64,000 nucleotides of DNA from Gammaproteobacteria bacterium (GTDB taxonomy: Bacteria; Pseudomonadota; Gammaproteobacteria; Steroidobacterales; Rariloculaceae), in NCBI GenBank assembly GCA_017577365.1, contig PKRJ01000005.1, positions 40,833-104,832 of the forward strand, given 5' to 3'. Positions 30,724 to 39,036 of the stretch are shown one piece after another; positions within the stretch are counted from its first letter, which is position 1, and each line of letters begins with the position of its first letter. A program made the translations under genes and the position numbers. The notes below the pieces were generated by a model, which did not search any database, had not been told where the DNA came from, and saw only the letters and a program-made list of their open reading frames with translations.

Positions 30724-32244
30724 TCAGACGTCGGGCGGCCCCGTGATCGCCTCTTGCGGCTCGCGGGCGTGCGTCGTCGCCGCGGTGATCTGCCGCTCGA
30801 TCATGCGGCGCACGCGCGGCGGCTCCGGACCGATGTGGAGCGCGCGCAGCTGCTCGACGATCGCGGCGTCGTCGTGGGTCACGCGTTGATTCTGCCGCAC
30901 GTAATCGAGCCACGTCGGCGATTGGTAACGCTCGATCCAAACCTCGGGCTCGGCGAGATCCCGCAGCAGCTGCCAGCGCCGCGCGCCGTCGCGCAGACGA
31001 ATGCGCCGGCGCTCCGCCATCAGCGTCAGGAATTTCAGGATGTCGCTCTCGCGGATCCGGTACTCCACGTTCACGACGATCGGGCCGCTGCGAGGCTGAA
31101 TCTCGAGCGCGACCTCGGGCTCTTTCCAGCGTGCGAGCGGATCGAGGTTCAGCGTCTCGGTCTGCTGCACCGCGAAGCGGCGCCCGAGCACGACGTTCGC
31201 GAGCGTGATCACCGCCGACATCGCGAGCGCCGCGGACAAGCCGTAACGCTCGGTCGCGATACCCCAGATCCAGCTCCCCAAGGCGATGCCGCCGAACGTC
31301 ACCACCTGATATTGCGACAGCGCGCGTCCGACGACCCAGCGGGGCGCGGATGTCTGCACCGTGGAGTTGAACGTCGCGAGCGCCAGCACCCACGACGCGC
31401 CGCAGAGCATCATCGCGATCAGGGTGACGATGAGCCACGTGCTCACCGCCGTCAGCACGGTGGCGCCGCCGAAGACGATCAGCGCGGCGCGCACGATCCA
31501 TTCGTTGCGCAGGCTTCTGCGCAGCCACGGCGACGCGAATGCGCCGCCGACCGCGCCGACGCCGAACGCGCCGAGCAGCAAGCCGTACGTGATCGGACCG
31601 CCCGCGACGAGATCGCGCGCGACGAGCGGCATCAGCGCGGCGATCGAGCTGGCGCCGAAGCCGAACACGAAGCCGCGCAGCAGCGTCGCGCTGATGATCG
31701 GCGACATCGCGACGTAGCGGATGCCGGCCGCGATCGCCGTGCCGAGCCGCTCGCGCGGCAGGAGCCGCGGCTCGGGAGCGGGCCGCCAGCGTGCGAGCAC
31801 GCCGATGATGCCGATATACGTGAGCGCGTTGACGGCGAACGCGACGGCCGCGCCGAACGCGGCGACGATCAGGCCGCCGATCGCGGGGCCGACGCTGCGC
31901 GCGATGTTGAACCCCATGCTGTTCATCGCGACGGCGGTCGGCAGGTCCTCGCGCGGCACCATGCGCCCGACCGACGATTGCCACGCCGGCCCGTTGAACG
32001 CCTGTCCGCAGCCGATCAGGAACGTGAGGAGCAGCAGCAGCCACGGCGTGACGAGATCGAGGAACGCGGTCGCGGCGAGGACGATCGACACCGCGAGCAT
32101 GAAGACCTGCGCCGCGAGCATCACCTGTCGCCGATCGAAGTTGTCGGCGAGCGCGCCCGCGATCAGCGCGAACAGCACGATCGGCAGCGACGTCGACGCC
32201 TGCACGAGCGTGACCATCTCGGCCGATGCCGCGAGCTGGAGCAT
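30724..32244 (-). CDS. MFS transporter (MFS_3/DHA1-like), N-terminus without a canonical start
   Basis: The product is a 12-helix major facilitator with motif A GALADNFDRRQ and a cytoplasmic C-terminal domain of about 110 residues (VNVEYRIRESDILKFLTLM, WLDYVRQNQRVTHDD), typical of MFS_3 exporters. The first ATG (32244) is inside helix 1. The upstream codons in the same frame encode the missing family-like N-terminus (SPFRHAIFRNVWIANVVSQF, then GGLIQTVGASWL), yet no ATG, GTG or TTG occurs back to the TAA at 32446-32448. A non-AUG start, a base error or true damage are all possible. Coordinates give the part with a normal start. Confidence 0.75.
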   Translation of the reverse strand: MLQLAASAEMVTLVQASTSLPIVLFALIAGALADNFDRRQVMLAAQVFMLAVSIVLAATAFLDLVTPWLLLLLTFLIGCGQAFNGPAWQSSVGRMVPREDLPTAVAMNSMGFNIARSVGPAIGGLIVAAFGAAVAFAVNALTYIGIIGVLARWRPAPEPRLLPRERLGTAIAAGIRYVAMSPIISATLLRGFVFGFGASSIAALMPLVARDLVAGGPITYGLLLGAFGVGAVGGAFASPWLRRSLRNEWIVRAALIVFGGATVLTAVSTWLIVTLIAMMLCGASWVLALATFNSTVQTSAPRWVVGRALSQYQVVTFGGIALGSWIWGIATERYGLSAALAMSAVITLANVVLGRRFAVQQTETLNLDPLARWKEPEVALEIQPRSGPIVVNVEYRIRESDILKFLTLMAERRRIRLRDGARRWQLLRDLAEPEVWIERYQSPTWLDYVRQNQRVTHDDAAIVEQLRALHIGPEPPRVRRMIERQITAATTHAREPQEAITGPPDV

Positions 32245-32340
32245 CAGCCACGACGCGCCGACGGTCTGGATCAGCCCGCCGAACTGCGAGACGACGTTCG
32301 CGATCCAGACGTTGCGAAAGATCGCGTGACGGAAAGGAGA

Positions 32341-32425
32341 GAGGGCCGACGCGCGCGGCTCACGCGCCGCGTCGGTCGGCCCTCGTTCGTCGTTGCCGAT
32401 GACGCGGCCCTCGTCGGAGGGCCGC
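32341..32425 (-). terminator. Two hairpins between the PQQ sugar dehydrogenase and MFS genes
   Basis: A 9-bp stem (32404-32412 with 32417-32425, GTCG loop) comes 21 bases after the sugar dehydrogenase stop. A second stem (32341-32350 with 32375-32384, with inner pairing) is followed on the minus strand by TCTCCTTTCC. Together they look like a transcription terminator, or an attenuator in front of the MFS gene. Confidence 0.55.
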
Positions 32426-32445
32426 CGATTCGGTGTGTCGATCGC

Positions 32446-33654
32446 TTACTCTTCGGCCGGTTCGAGGCGATAGATGCTGGTCGGCTGGCCGTACTGGCTC
32501 TCGGTGAGGATGTAGAGGAAGCCGTCCGGCCCCGTGCGCACGTCGCGGATGCGGTACTCGCCGGCGAGCAGCTGCTCGCGGTTCGTCACGATCTCGCCGT
32601 TCAACGAGATGCGCACGAGCTGCTGACCGGAAAGGCCGCCGACGAACGCGTTGCCGCGCCAGTTCGGGAATTCGTCGCCGGTGTAGAACGTGAGCCCCGA
32701 GATGCCGATCGACGGCACCCAGAACGCGGCCGGCTGCTCCATGCCTTCCTTCTCGCGGCCGCGATGCAGCATCGTGCCGGTCACGTAGTTCATGCCGTAG
32801 CCGATCACCGGCCAGCCGTAGTTCGCGCCCTTGCGGATCACGTTCAGCTCGTCGCCGCCCTGCGGGCCGTGCTCGTTCGACCACAGCACGCCGGTATCGG
32901 GATGGAACGCGAGACCCTGCGGGTTGCGGTGACCGTAGCTCCAGATCTCGGGCAGCGCGCCCTCACGGCCGACGAACGGGTTGTCCTGCGGCACGCGGCC
33001 GTCGTCGTGCAGCCGCACGATCTTGCCCTTGTGCGTGTCGAGCTGCTGCGCCGGATGGTCCTCGACGTTCTCCATGAAGCCGGTCGCCGTGAAACCTTCC
33101 ATCCGGTCGCCGATCGACAGGTACAGGTAGCCTTGACGATCGAACGCGATGCGCCCGCCGAAATGGCCGGGACGATCGTTCCACGCCTCGGCGACGAAGA
33201 TCTCCTCGACGTTCTCGAGCCGATCGTTGACGAAGCGAGCGCGGCTCAACGCCGTCGTGCCCGTGTTGTTCGGGCCCGGCTTCGCATACGAGAGATAGAT
33301 CAGCCGGTTCTCCGCGAAGTTGGGATGCAGCACGACGTCGTGCAGGCCGCCCTGGCCGGACGCGCGCACCTCCGGCACGCCGGGCACGGGATCGGGCAGG
33401 AGCTTGCCGTCGCGGATGATGCGCAGGCGCCCCGGACGCTCGGTCACGAGCATGTCGCCGTCCGGAAGGAACGCGATGCTCCACGGGTTGCGCAGGCCTT
33501 CGGCGACGGTGACCACCTTGAAGTCGTGGCCCGGCGGGCCCGGGGGCTGCGCGTCGGCGATGCCGAGCACGAGGCTCGCGCACGCGCCGAGCGCGGCCGC
33601 GAGCATGGATCGAGCTCGCGGCCGGTGAAGAAGCGAGTGCGGTGTTGTTGTCAT
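32446..33654 (-). CDS. PQQ-dependent sugar dehydrogenase, soluble propeller, second copy
   Basis: The 402-residue exported protein has a signal peptide (SMLAAALGACASLVLGIADA) and the soluble aldose dehydrogenase propeller: GLRNPWSIAFLPDGDMLVTE, GQGGLHDVVLHPNF, HFGGRIAFDRQGYLYLSIGD, KGKIVRLHDDGRVPQDNPFV, ALPEIWSYGHRNPQGLAFHP, EHGPQGGDELNVIRKGANYG and FTATGFMENVEDHPAQQLDT. It is closer to the YliI type than the 12716 copy, which has an extra Cys-rich N-terminal linker. GAGGA lies 9 bases before ATG 33654. It should oxidise aldoses in the periplasm using PQQ and calcium. Confidence 0.9.
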   Translation of the reverse strand: MTTTPHSLLHRPRARSMLAAALGACASLVLGIADAQPPGPPGHDFKVVTVAEGLRNPWSIAFLPDGDMLVTERPGRLRIIRDGKLLPDPVPGVPEVRASGQGGLHDVVLHPNFAENRLIYLSYAKPGPNNTGTTALSRARFVNDRLENVEEIFVAEAWNDRPGHFGGRIAFDRQGYLYLSIGDRMEGFTATGFMENVEDHPAQQLDTHKGKIVRLHDDGRVPQDNPFVGREGALPEIWSYGHRNPQGLAFHPDTGVLWSNEHGPQGGDELNVIRKGANYGWPVIGYGMNYVTGTMLHRGREKEGMEQPAAFWVPSIGISGLTFYTGDEFPNWRGNAFVGGLSGQQLVRISLNGEIVTNREQLLAGEYRIRDVRTGPDGFLYILTESQYGQPTSIYRLEPAEE

Positions 33655-33864
33655 TTGTCGGGTCCTCATCGATTCGACCGGCCGGGAAGGAGCAGCGAGC
33701 CCGGCCAACGGTTCCCGAGTTTACGTCATTTTTCCCGATCGCGTTGACCGTGCCCGAAAGCCTTCGATAGCGTGTCGACGCCGGGTTTTGGGGCGCGTGA
33801 TCCGACCGGCCGCTCGGGAGCGCCGGGTCGTCGACGGCGGCGATTCAGAGGGGGCATAGCGACG

Positions 33865-34230
33865 ATGAGCGCAGGCTTCGACGTGACGGGATTCGATCTT
33901 CTCCGCATCCTGTGCGGGCTCTATTTCATTCCGCACCTGGTCGTGAAGCTCAGGAACCAGGACTTCGTCAAAGCGTTCATGACGAAGGTGGGTCTCGAGC
34001 CCGCGGCAGCATGGCTCTATGCGGCGTTCGCGATCGAGATCGTCGTGACGATCGGGCTTGTCCTCGACGTCCTCACCGTATGGGCGGCGAGTCTCGCGGC
34101 CGTGTTTCTTCTCGTCGCCGGCTGGGCGAGCTGGCGACACTCGGAAGGCAAATGGATGTGGAATTTCGGCGGCGCGGAGTATCCCGTGTTCTGGGCGATC
34201 TGCTGCGTCGTGGTGGCGATCGAAGCATGA
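33865..34230 (+). CDS. DoxX-family membrane protein
   Basis: The 121-residue, four-helix protein matches the DoxX family: FDLLRILCGLYFIPHLVVKL with the conserved R and H in helix 1, FVKAFMTKVGLEPAAAWLYA, IEIVVTIGLVLDVLTVW, and EGKWMWNFGGAEYPVFWAIC near the end. Family members are linked to thiosulfate-quinone oxidoreduction or redox stress; the role here is unknown. GAGGGGG is about 11 bases upstream of ATG 33865. It is divergent from the sugar dehydrogenase gene. Confidence 0.82.
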   Translation: MSAGFDVTGFDLLRILCGLYFIPHLVVKLRNQDFVKAFMTKVGLEPAAAWLYAAFAIEIVVTIGLVLDVLTVWAASLAAVFLLVAGWASWRHSEGKWMWNFGGAEYPVFWAICCVVVAIEA

Positions 34231-34387
34231 GCGGCGCATGACCGCTCCGCATGCCGAAGGGGTCGAGTGACGACCGATCCCGGAGCCGGGACGACCTCGT
34301 CCGGAAGCGGGAAGGCGACGGCGCGCGGATCGGGCGCGACGTGACCAAAACTTAGCAGGACCAACGACTTGCGCAGACGAGCGAGGC

Positions 34388-34402
34388 TGGCACGCTCGTT
34401 GC
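34388..34402 (+). promoter_or_regulatory. Sigma-54 promoter at the start of the HlyD/ABC operon
   Basis: TGGCACG-CTCG-TTGC is a full match to the -24/-12 consensus. The expected start site is near 34414, one base before the GTG at 34415, which would make the message leaderless or nearly so. It also overlaps an alternative upstream GTG (34403), which therefore cannot be used from this promoter. Confidence 0.78.
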
Positions 34403-34414
34403 GTGATCGGCCGC

Positions 34415-35668
34415 GTGGATATTCCGAGACCCGAGCTCAAGAAACGGAAGCGGATCCGGCGGACGGCGTTCGCCGTCGTCGGCGTGCTCGTCGTCGCGGC
34501 GGCCACGCTCGCCGTCGGTAGGCTCGAGCCCGCGGCGCCCGCCGTCGCTCGAGCCTCGCTGTGGATCGACACGGTGCGTGAAGGCGAGATGCTGCGTCAG
34601 GTCCGCGGACCGGGCGTGCTGGTGCCGCGAGAGATCCGCTGGATCGCCGCCCAGACCGAAGGCCGGGTCGAGCGGATCCTCGCTCGCCCGGGGGCGACCG
34701 TCGCGCCCGATACCGTGCTCGTCGAGCTTTCGAATCCCGATCTGCTGCGGCAGGCCGAGGAAGCGCGCTATCAGCTCGAGGCCGCTCGGGCGGAGCTCGC
34801 CGAGGTCGAGCTCAGGCTTCGCAGCCAGCAGCTGGATCAGCGCGCCGCGCTCGCCCGCGCCGAGTCCGAGTACGAGCGTGCGCGCCTCGAGGCGGAGGCG
34901 CAGAAGCAGCTGATCGACGACGGCATCGTGTCGATGCTCGATTATCAGCGGTCGGAGCTGCTCGCTCGGCAGCTCCGCACGACGTACGAGATCGAGAAGG
35001 AGCGACTCGAGCAGTTCGGCGCGTCGATGGAAGCACAGCTCGCCGCGCAGCGCGCGCGGCTCGATCAGGTCAAGAACGCGTACGAAAGGCGGCTCGAGCA
35101 GGTCGAGTCGTTGAAGGTCCGCGCCGGCATTGCCGGCGTGCTGACCGAGATCAACGTCGAGGAAGGCCAGCGCGTCACGCTCGGCGCGAACGTCGCGCGC
35201 GTCGCGCGGCCCGACGAGCTGCAGGCCGAGCTGCAGATTCCCGAGACCCAGGCGCGCGACGTCCAGCTCGGCCAGCGCGTCAGCGTCGATACGAGGAACG
35301 GCATCGTCGAAGGGCGCGTCGTGCGCATCGATCCGACCGTGCGCGGCGGCAGCGTGCAGGTCGACGTCGAGCTCATCGGCGAGCTTCCGCGCGGCGCGCG
35401 TCCGGATCTTTCGGTCGACGGGACGATCGAGATCGAGCGGCTCGAGAACGTCGTCTTCACCGGACGTCCGGTCTACGCGCAGCCGAGCTCCACGATCAGC
35501 TTGTTCAAGCTCGTCGAGGACGGCCGCTACGCGGTGCGCGTGCCGGTCGAGATCGGCCGGACGTCGGTGAATGCCGTCGAGATCGTGAACGGGCTCGTGC
35601 CGGGCGATCGGGTCGTGCTGTCCGATACGTCGGCGTACGACCGATACGATCGGATTCGGGTGAATTGA
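34415..35668 (+). CDS. HlyD/MacA-type periplasmic adaptor (membrane-fusion) protein
   Basis: The ~417-residue protein has a basic N-terminus (PRPELKKRKRIRR), one membrane helix (FAVVGVLVVAAATLAVG), and a barrel-sandwich domain (VRGPGVLVPREIRWIAAQTE and the matching half VRAGIAGVLTEINVEEGQRV). These flank a long alpha-helical hairpin with heptads (residues 110-230). Beta-barrel and membrane-proximal domains end at VLSDTSAYDRYDRIRVN. It should link an inner-membrane ABC pump to an outer-membrane channel. The GTG at 34415 fits both the family-like MDIPRP start and the sigma-54 promoter; GTG 34403 is the longer alternative. An ABC ATPase gene follows by 44 bases. Confidence 0.85.
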   Translation: MDIPRPELKKRKRIRRTAFAVVGVLVVAAATLAVGRLEPAAPAVARASLWIDTVREGEMLRQVRGPGVLVPREIRWIAAQTEGRVERILARPGATVAPDTVLVELSNPDLLRQAEEARYQLEAARAELAEVELRLRSQQLDQRAALARAESEYERARLEAEAQKQLIDDGIVSMLDYQRSELLARQLRTTYEIEKERLEQFGASMEAQLAAQRARLDQVKNAYERRLEQVESLKVRAGIAGVLTEINVEEGQRVTLGANVARVARPDELQAELQIPETQARDVQLGQRVSVDTRNGIVEGRVVRIDPTVRGGSVQVDVELIGELPRGARPDLSVDGTIEIERLENVVFTGRPVYAQPSSTISLFKLVEDGRYAVRVPVEIGRTSVNAVEIVNGLVPGDRVVLSDTSAYDRYDRIRVN

Positions 35669-35712
35669 AGGCGCCGCGAGCGGCGCGCTGCGAAGGCGAG
35701 AGGAGAGTGTCG

Positions 35713-36510
35713 ATGGCGCAGGCAGCAGTGACCGAAGAGACGCGCGATGCGAGCGAGGAGGCGGCCCGGCCGCTGATCAAGCTCGAGGACGTGACGAAGG
35801 TCTTCTATACCGACGAGATCGAGACTCACGCCCTTTCGGGCGTTCACTTCGATATCCGCAAGGGCGAGTACGTGTCCATCGAGGGCCCTTCGGGTTGCGG
35901 CAAATCGACGCTGCTCTCGATCCTCGGTCTGCTCGATACGCCGAGCGGCGGCCGGTATTGGTTGAACGGCACGCCGGTCGAGGAGCTCGACGCGTCGCAA
36001 CGGGCGAGGATCCGCAACCGCGAGATCGGCTTCATCTTCCAGGCGTTCAACTTGCTCGGAGATCTCACCGTCTTCGAGAACGTCGAGCTGCCTTTGACGT
36101 ATCGCACGGGGTTGAGCAAGCAGGAGCGCAAGCGTCGCGTGATGGAGGCGCTCGAGCGCGTGCGCATGGCGCATCGCCTGCGCCACTACCCGTCGCAGCT
36201 CTCGGGCGGTCAGCAGCAGCGCGTCGCGGTTGCCCGTGCGCTGGTCGGCAAGCCGTCGATCCTGCTCGCCGACGAGCCGACCGGTAATCTCGATTCGAAG
36301 AACGGTCAGGCGGTGATGGCGCTGCTCTCGGAGCTGCACGCCGACGGCGCGACGATCTGCATGGTCACGCACGATCCGCGTTATGCGGACTACGCGGAAC
36401 GCAAGATCCACATGTTCGACGGACGGATCGTCGACGAGGAGACCTTGCATCGGCTCCGCGAGGAGGAGGACCGGCAGATCGCCGAGCAGGCGCGCAGCGC
36501 GCGGCGGTAG
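35713..36510 (+). CDS. ABC transporter ATP-binding protein (MacB/LolD class) without adjacent permease
   Basis: The 265-residue ATPase has Walker A GPSGCGKST (58-66), Q-loop FIFQAFNLLGDL, signature LSGGQQQR (163-170), Walker B ILLADEP (183-189) and the switch His in MVTHD. AGGAGAG precedes ATG 35713. It forms an operon with the adaptor, probably expressed from the sigma-54 promoter at 34388. An FtsX/MacB-type permease would be expected next, but the following gene is a DUF3301 protein. The permease must therefore be elsewhere or be shared. Confidence 0.92.
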   Translation: MAQAAVTEETRDASEEAARPLIKLEDVTKVFYTDEIETHALSGVHFDIRKGEYVSIEGPSGCGKSTLLSILGLLDTPSGGRYWLNGTPVEELDASQRARIRNREIGFIFQAFNLLGDLTVFENVELPLTYRTGLSKQERKRRVMEALERVRMAHRLRHYPSQLSGGQQQRVAVARALVGKPSILLADEPTGNLDSKNGQAVMALLSELHADGATICMVTHDPRYADYAERKIHMFDGRIVDEETLHRLREEEDRQIAEQARSARR

Positions 36511-36575
36511 TCCGCTGCTCGAAGGCAGCGACTCTTCATCGCGCCGCCCGCGGCCGCGGCCTTATACTCGGCCGC

Positions 36576-36896
36576 ATGATTGAGTTGAGCTATTCGCTGC
36601 TCGTCACGGTCGTGATCGCTGCCGCGCTCGTCGGCTACTGGTACGACAGCATCCGTGCCCGCGAGACGGCGAACCGCATCGCGGCCGACGCGTGCGAGCG
36701 GCGTTCCTTTCAGTTTCTCGACGGCACGGTCGCGCTGGTCTCTCTCAGGCCTCGGATCGGCCGTCATCAGGGGGTTTGCTTCGAGCGCACGTATACCTTC
36801 GACTACACCGTCGACGGCATGCTGCGCGCGAGCGGCTTCGTGATCCTGCTCGGTCAGGACCTGCAGCATGTCGGCTTCCACGGCGGCGCCGCGTGA
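36576..36896 (+). CDS. DUF3301 membrane protein
   Basis: The 106-residue protein has one N-terminal helix (SLLVTVVIAAALVGYWY), then the DUF3301 pattern: SIRARETANRIAADACER, FQFLDGTVALVSLRPRIGR, FERTYTFDYTVDG and FVILLGQDLQHVGF. The family is restricted mainly to Gammaproteobacteria and has no known function. It is probably monocistronic, 65 bases after the ABC ATPase gene. Confidence 0.85.
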   Translation: MIELSYSLLVTVVIAAALVGYWYDSIRARETANRIAADACERRSFQFLDGTVALVSLRPRIGRHQGVCFERTYTFDYTVDGMLRASGFVILLGQDLQHVGFHGGAA

Positions 36897-37008
36897 CGGC
36901 TACGAGGGCCGACGGGTGCCGCAAGCGACGGCGCGGCGGTCGAAGCGTCGCTGGCCGAGCGCTCGCGGAAATGCGTAAATGGTCTCGGCAGCGCAACAGG
37001 AGCGTCCA

Positions 37009-37467
37009 ATGAGCGAGAATCGCTTTACCCCGGCCGTGATCTATCGGGACCCGAAGGCGGCGATCGAGTGGCTCGAGCGTGCGTTCGGATTCGAGCGCAC
37101 GATGCTGATCACGTCTCCCGACGAGGAGCGCGTGCTGCACGCGGAGATGAGCCTGGGCGGCCGCGGGCGCATCATGATCGCCGGGGAGTGGAGCGAACGG
37201 ACGCGCAGTCCGAAGGCCGCCGGCCTCAACACGCAGCTGGTCCACGTGGAGCTCGACCGGGACATCGACGCGCACTGCGATCGAGCCCGCAAAGCGGGCG
37301 GCGTGATCGTGCAGGAGCCTGAGGATCAGTTCTACGGCGCGCGCACGTATCGCGTGCTCGATCCCGAAGGGCATGTTTGGACGTTCTCGCAGAGCGTGCG
37401 CACGGTATCGCGGGCCGAGGCCGAGAAGGCGATCGGCGCGAAGATTTACGCCAAGGACTGGGCGTAG
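37009..37467 (+). CDS. VOC-superfamily (glyoxalase/bleomycin-resistance) protein
   Basis: The 152-residue protein has the paired beta-alpha-beta-beta-beta units of the VOC fold: AVIYRDPKAAIEWLERAFGF, VLHAEMSLGGRGRIMIAGEW, QLVHVELDRDIDAHCDRARK and YRVLDPEGHVWTFSQ. The metal ligand pattern (His in LHAEM, Glu near the C-terminus) is only partly conserved, and the substrate is unknown. CAGGAG lies upstream of ATG 37009. It ends seven bases from the convergent MoaD/ThiS-like gene. Confidence 0.85.
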   Translation: MSENRFTPAVIYRDPKAAIEWLERAFGFERTMLITSPDEERVLHAEMSLGGRGRIMIAGEWSERTRSPKAAGLNTQLVHVELDRDIDAHCDRARKAGGVIVQEPEDQFYGARTYRVLDPEGHVWTFSQSVRTVSRAEAEKAIGAKIYAKDWA

Positions 37468-37473
37468 TGCGCG

Positions 37474-37770
37474 CTACCCGCCGGCCACCGCGCCGATGAC
37501 GATGAACGGCTCGTCCCCGCGCGCGATCGCGTCGGGTAACGGCGCATCCGGGGATTCGTGCGAGACGTCCTCGGCGCACGCGAAGAAGCGCACGAGCGGA
37601 CGGCGCTTTCTCGTCGCGTGGTCGCGGATCGTGCCGCACAGCATCGGATAACGCGCCTCGAGCGCATCGAGGATCGAACGCTGCGTGACCGGCGCGTCGA
37701 CGGCGAGCAGGACCTCGCCGTCGACGCCGGCCAGCGTTCGAAGATGCTGCGGAAGGACGACGCGGATCAT
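37474..37770 (-). CDS. MoaD/ThiS-family ubiquitin-like sulfur carrier protein
   Basis: The 98-residue protein has the beta-grasp pattern of MoaD/ThiS (VVLPQHLRTLAGV, QRSILDALEARYPML, FIVIGAVAGG) and ends in a free Gly-Gly at residues 97-98, the site of adenylation and thiocarboxylation in this family. Its ATG overlaps the stop of the BNR-propeller gene by four bases. It is last in the operon ThiF/MoeB - cysteine desulfurase - BNR protein - MoaD, so it is probably the sulfur carrier or protein-modifying partner of that E1 enzyme. Whether it feeds molybdopterin, thiamin or another acceptor is not shown by the sequence. Confidence 0.85.
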   Translation of the reverse strand: MIRVVLPQHLRTLAGVDGEVLLAVDAPVTQRSILDALEARYPMLCGTIRDHATRKRRPLVRFFACAEDVSHESPDAPLPDAIARGDEPFIVIGAVAGG

Positions 37771-38978
37771 CGGATCGTCTGCACTTCGACGGACAGCACG
37801 GGCGGCAGATCGCGAACGATCGGCGCCCAGGTGTCACCGCTGTCGGGGGAAACGTACACCTGCCCGCCGGTCGTGCCGAAATAGATGCCGCACGGATCGA
37901 GCAAGTCGACGGCCATCGCGTCGCGCAGCACGTTCACGTAGCAGTTCTCTTGCGGAAGCCCCTTCGTCAGCGGCTCCCATTCGTGGCCGCCGGTGCGGCT
38001 GCGGTAGACGCGGAGCTTGCCGTCCGGCGGATAGTGCTCCGAATCGCTCTTGATCGGCACGACGTAGATCGTCTCGGGCTCGTGCGCGTGCACGTCGATC
38101 GGAAAGCCGAAATCGGTCGGCAGGTTGCCGCTCACCTCGTACCACGTCGCTCCGCCGTCGTCGCTGCGCATCACGTCCCAATGCTTCTGCATGAACAGCG
38201 TATCCGGGCGCGACGGATGGAACGCGATGCGATGCACGCAGTGACCGACCTCGGCCTCCGGATTCGGGATGAACTGCGAGACGAGACCGCGATTGATCGG
38301 GCGCCACGTCTTGCCGCCGTCGTCCGTTCGAAACGCGCCGGCCGCGGAGATCGCGACGAAGATCCGCTCGGGATCGTTCGGGTCGAGCACGATCGTGTGC
38401 AGGCACATCCCGCCCGCGCCCGGTTGCCACTGCGGACCCGATTCGTGACCGCGCAAGCCGGCCAGCTCGCGCCACGTCTTGCCGCCGTCGGTCGACTTGA
38501 AGAGCGCGGCGTCCTCCACGCCGGCGTAGACGACGTCCGGATCGTGGGGCGACGGCTCGAGATGCCACACGCGCTTGAACTCCCACGGATGCTGCGTGCC
38601 GTCGTACCACTGATGCGTCGTCAACGGCCTGCCAGTCTCGGGTGACGTGTCGTAGACGAACTTGTTGCTCTCGCCTTTCGGCATCACGAACTCGCCGGTG
38701 TCGGGATTCATGCCCGCGTTCTCGACCCAGTCCTCGCGCGGCGTGCCGGGCTGCTCCCACGTTTTGCCGCCGTCGTTCGAGCGCTGGATGACCTGGCCGA
38801 ACCAGCTCGACGACTGCGACGCGTAGATGCGATCCGGGTCGGCCGGCGAGCCCTTGAGGTGATAGATCTCCCAGCCGGCGAAGTGGGGGCCCGAGACCTT
38901 CCAATCCTTACGTTTCCCGTCCGCCGTCAGGATGAAGGCGCCTTTCCTCGTGCCGACCAGGACTCGAATCGTTGCCAC
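37767..38978 (-). CDS. BNR/sialidase-like beta-propeller protein without signal peptide
   Basis: The 403-residue protein contains five Asp-box repeats (SNDGGKTW, STDGGKTW, TDDGGKTW, SDDGGATW, SPDSGDTW) spread over a six-bladed propeller, beginning MATIRVLVGTRKGAF. No signal peptide or membrane helix is visible, so it is probably cytoplasmic, unlike typical sialidases. The sialidase Arg triad cannot be identified with confidence. It is coupled by a four-base overlap to the MoaD/ThiS-like gene, an association I recall from other bacteria. Inference: it may be the target or scaffold of the ubiquitin-like protein. Confidence 0.85.
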   Translation of the reverse strand: MATIRVLVGTRKGAFILTADGKRKDWKVSGPHFAGWEIYHLKGSPADPDRIYASQSSSWFGQVIQRSNDGGKTWEQPGTPREDWVENAGMNPDTGEFVMPKGESNKFVYDTSPETGRPLTTHQWYDGTQHPWEFKRVWHLEPSPHDPDVVYAGVEDAALFKSTDGGKTWRELAGLRGHESGPQWQPGAGGMCLHTIVLDPNDPERIFVAISAAGAFRTDDGGKTWRPINRGLVSQFIPNPEAEVGHCVHRIAFHPSRPDTLFMQKHWDVMRSDDGGATWYEVSGNLPTDFGFPIDVHAHEPETIYVVPIKSDSEHYPPDGKLRVYRSRTGGHEWEPLTKGLPQENCYVNVLRDAMAVDLLDPCGIYFGTTGGQVYVSPDSGDTWAPIVRDLPPVLSVEVQTIR

Positions 38979-39036
38979 GTGCGTCTCTCCTCGTAATGGG
39001 CCTTTCGCGTCCTAGTCGAACGGCGGTCGGCGAAAT

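Noticed and set aside
30550..33747. 1065-codon plus-strand frame across three minus-strand genes
   Set aside because: It is a low-complexity Arg/Asp/Glu/His-rich shadow spanning an MFS and a PQQ dehydrogenase gene on the other strand, with no signal peptide, domain or ribosome site.
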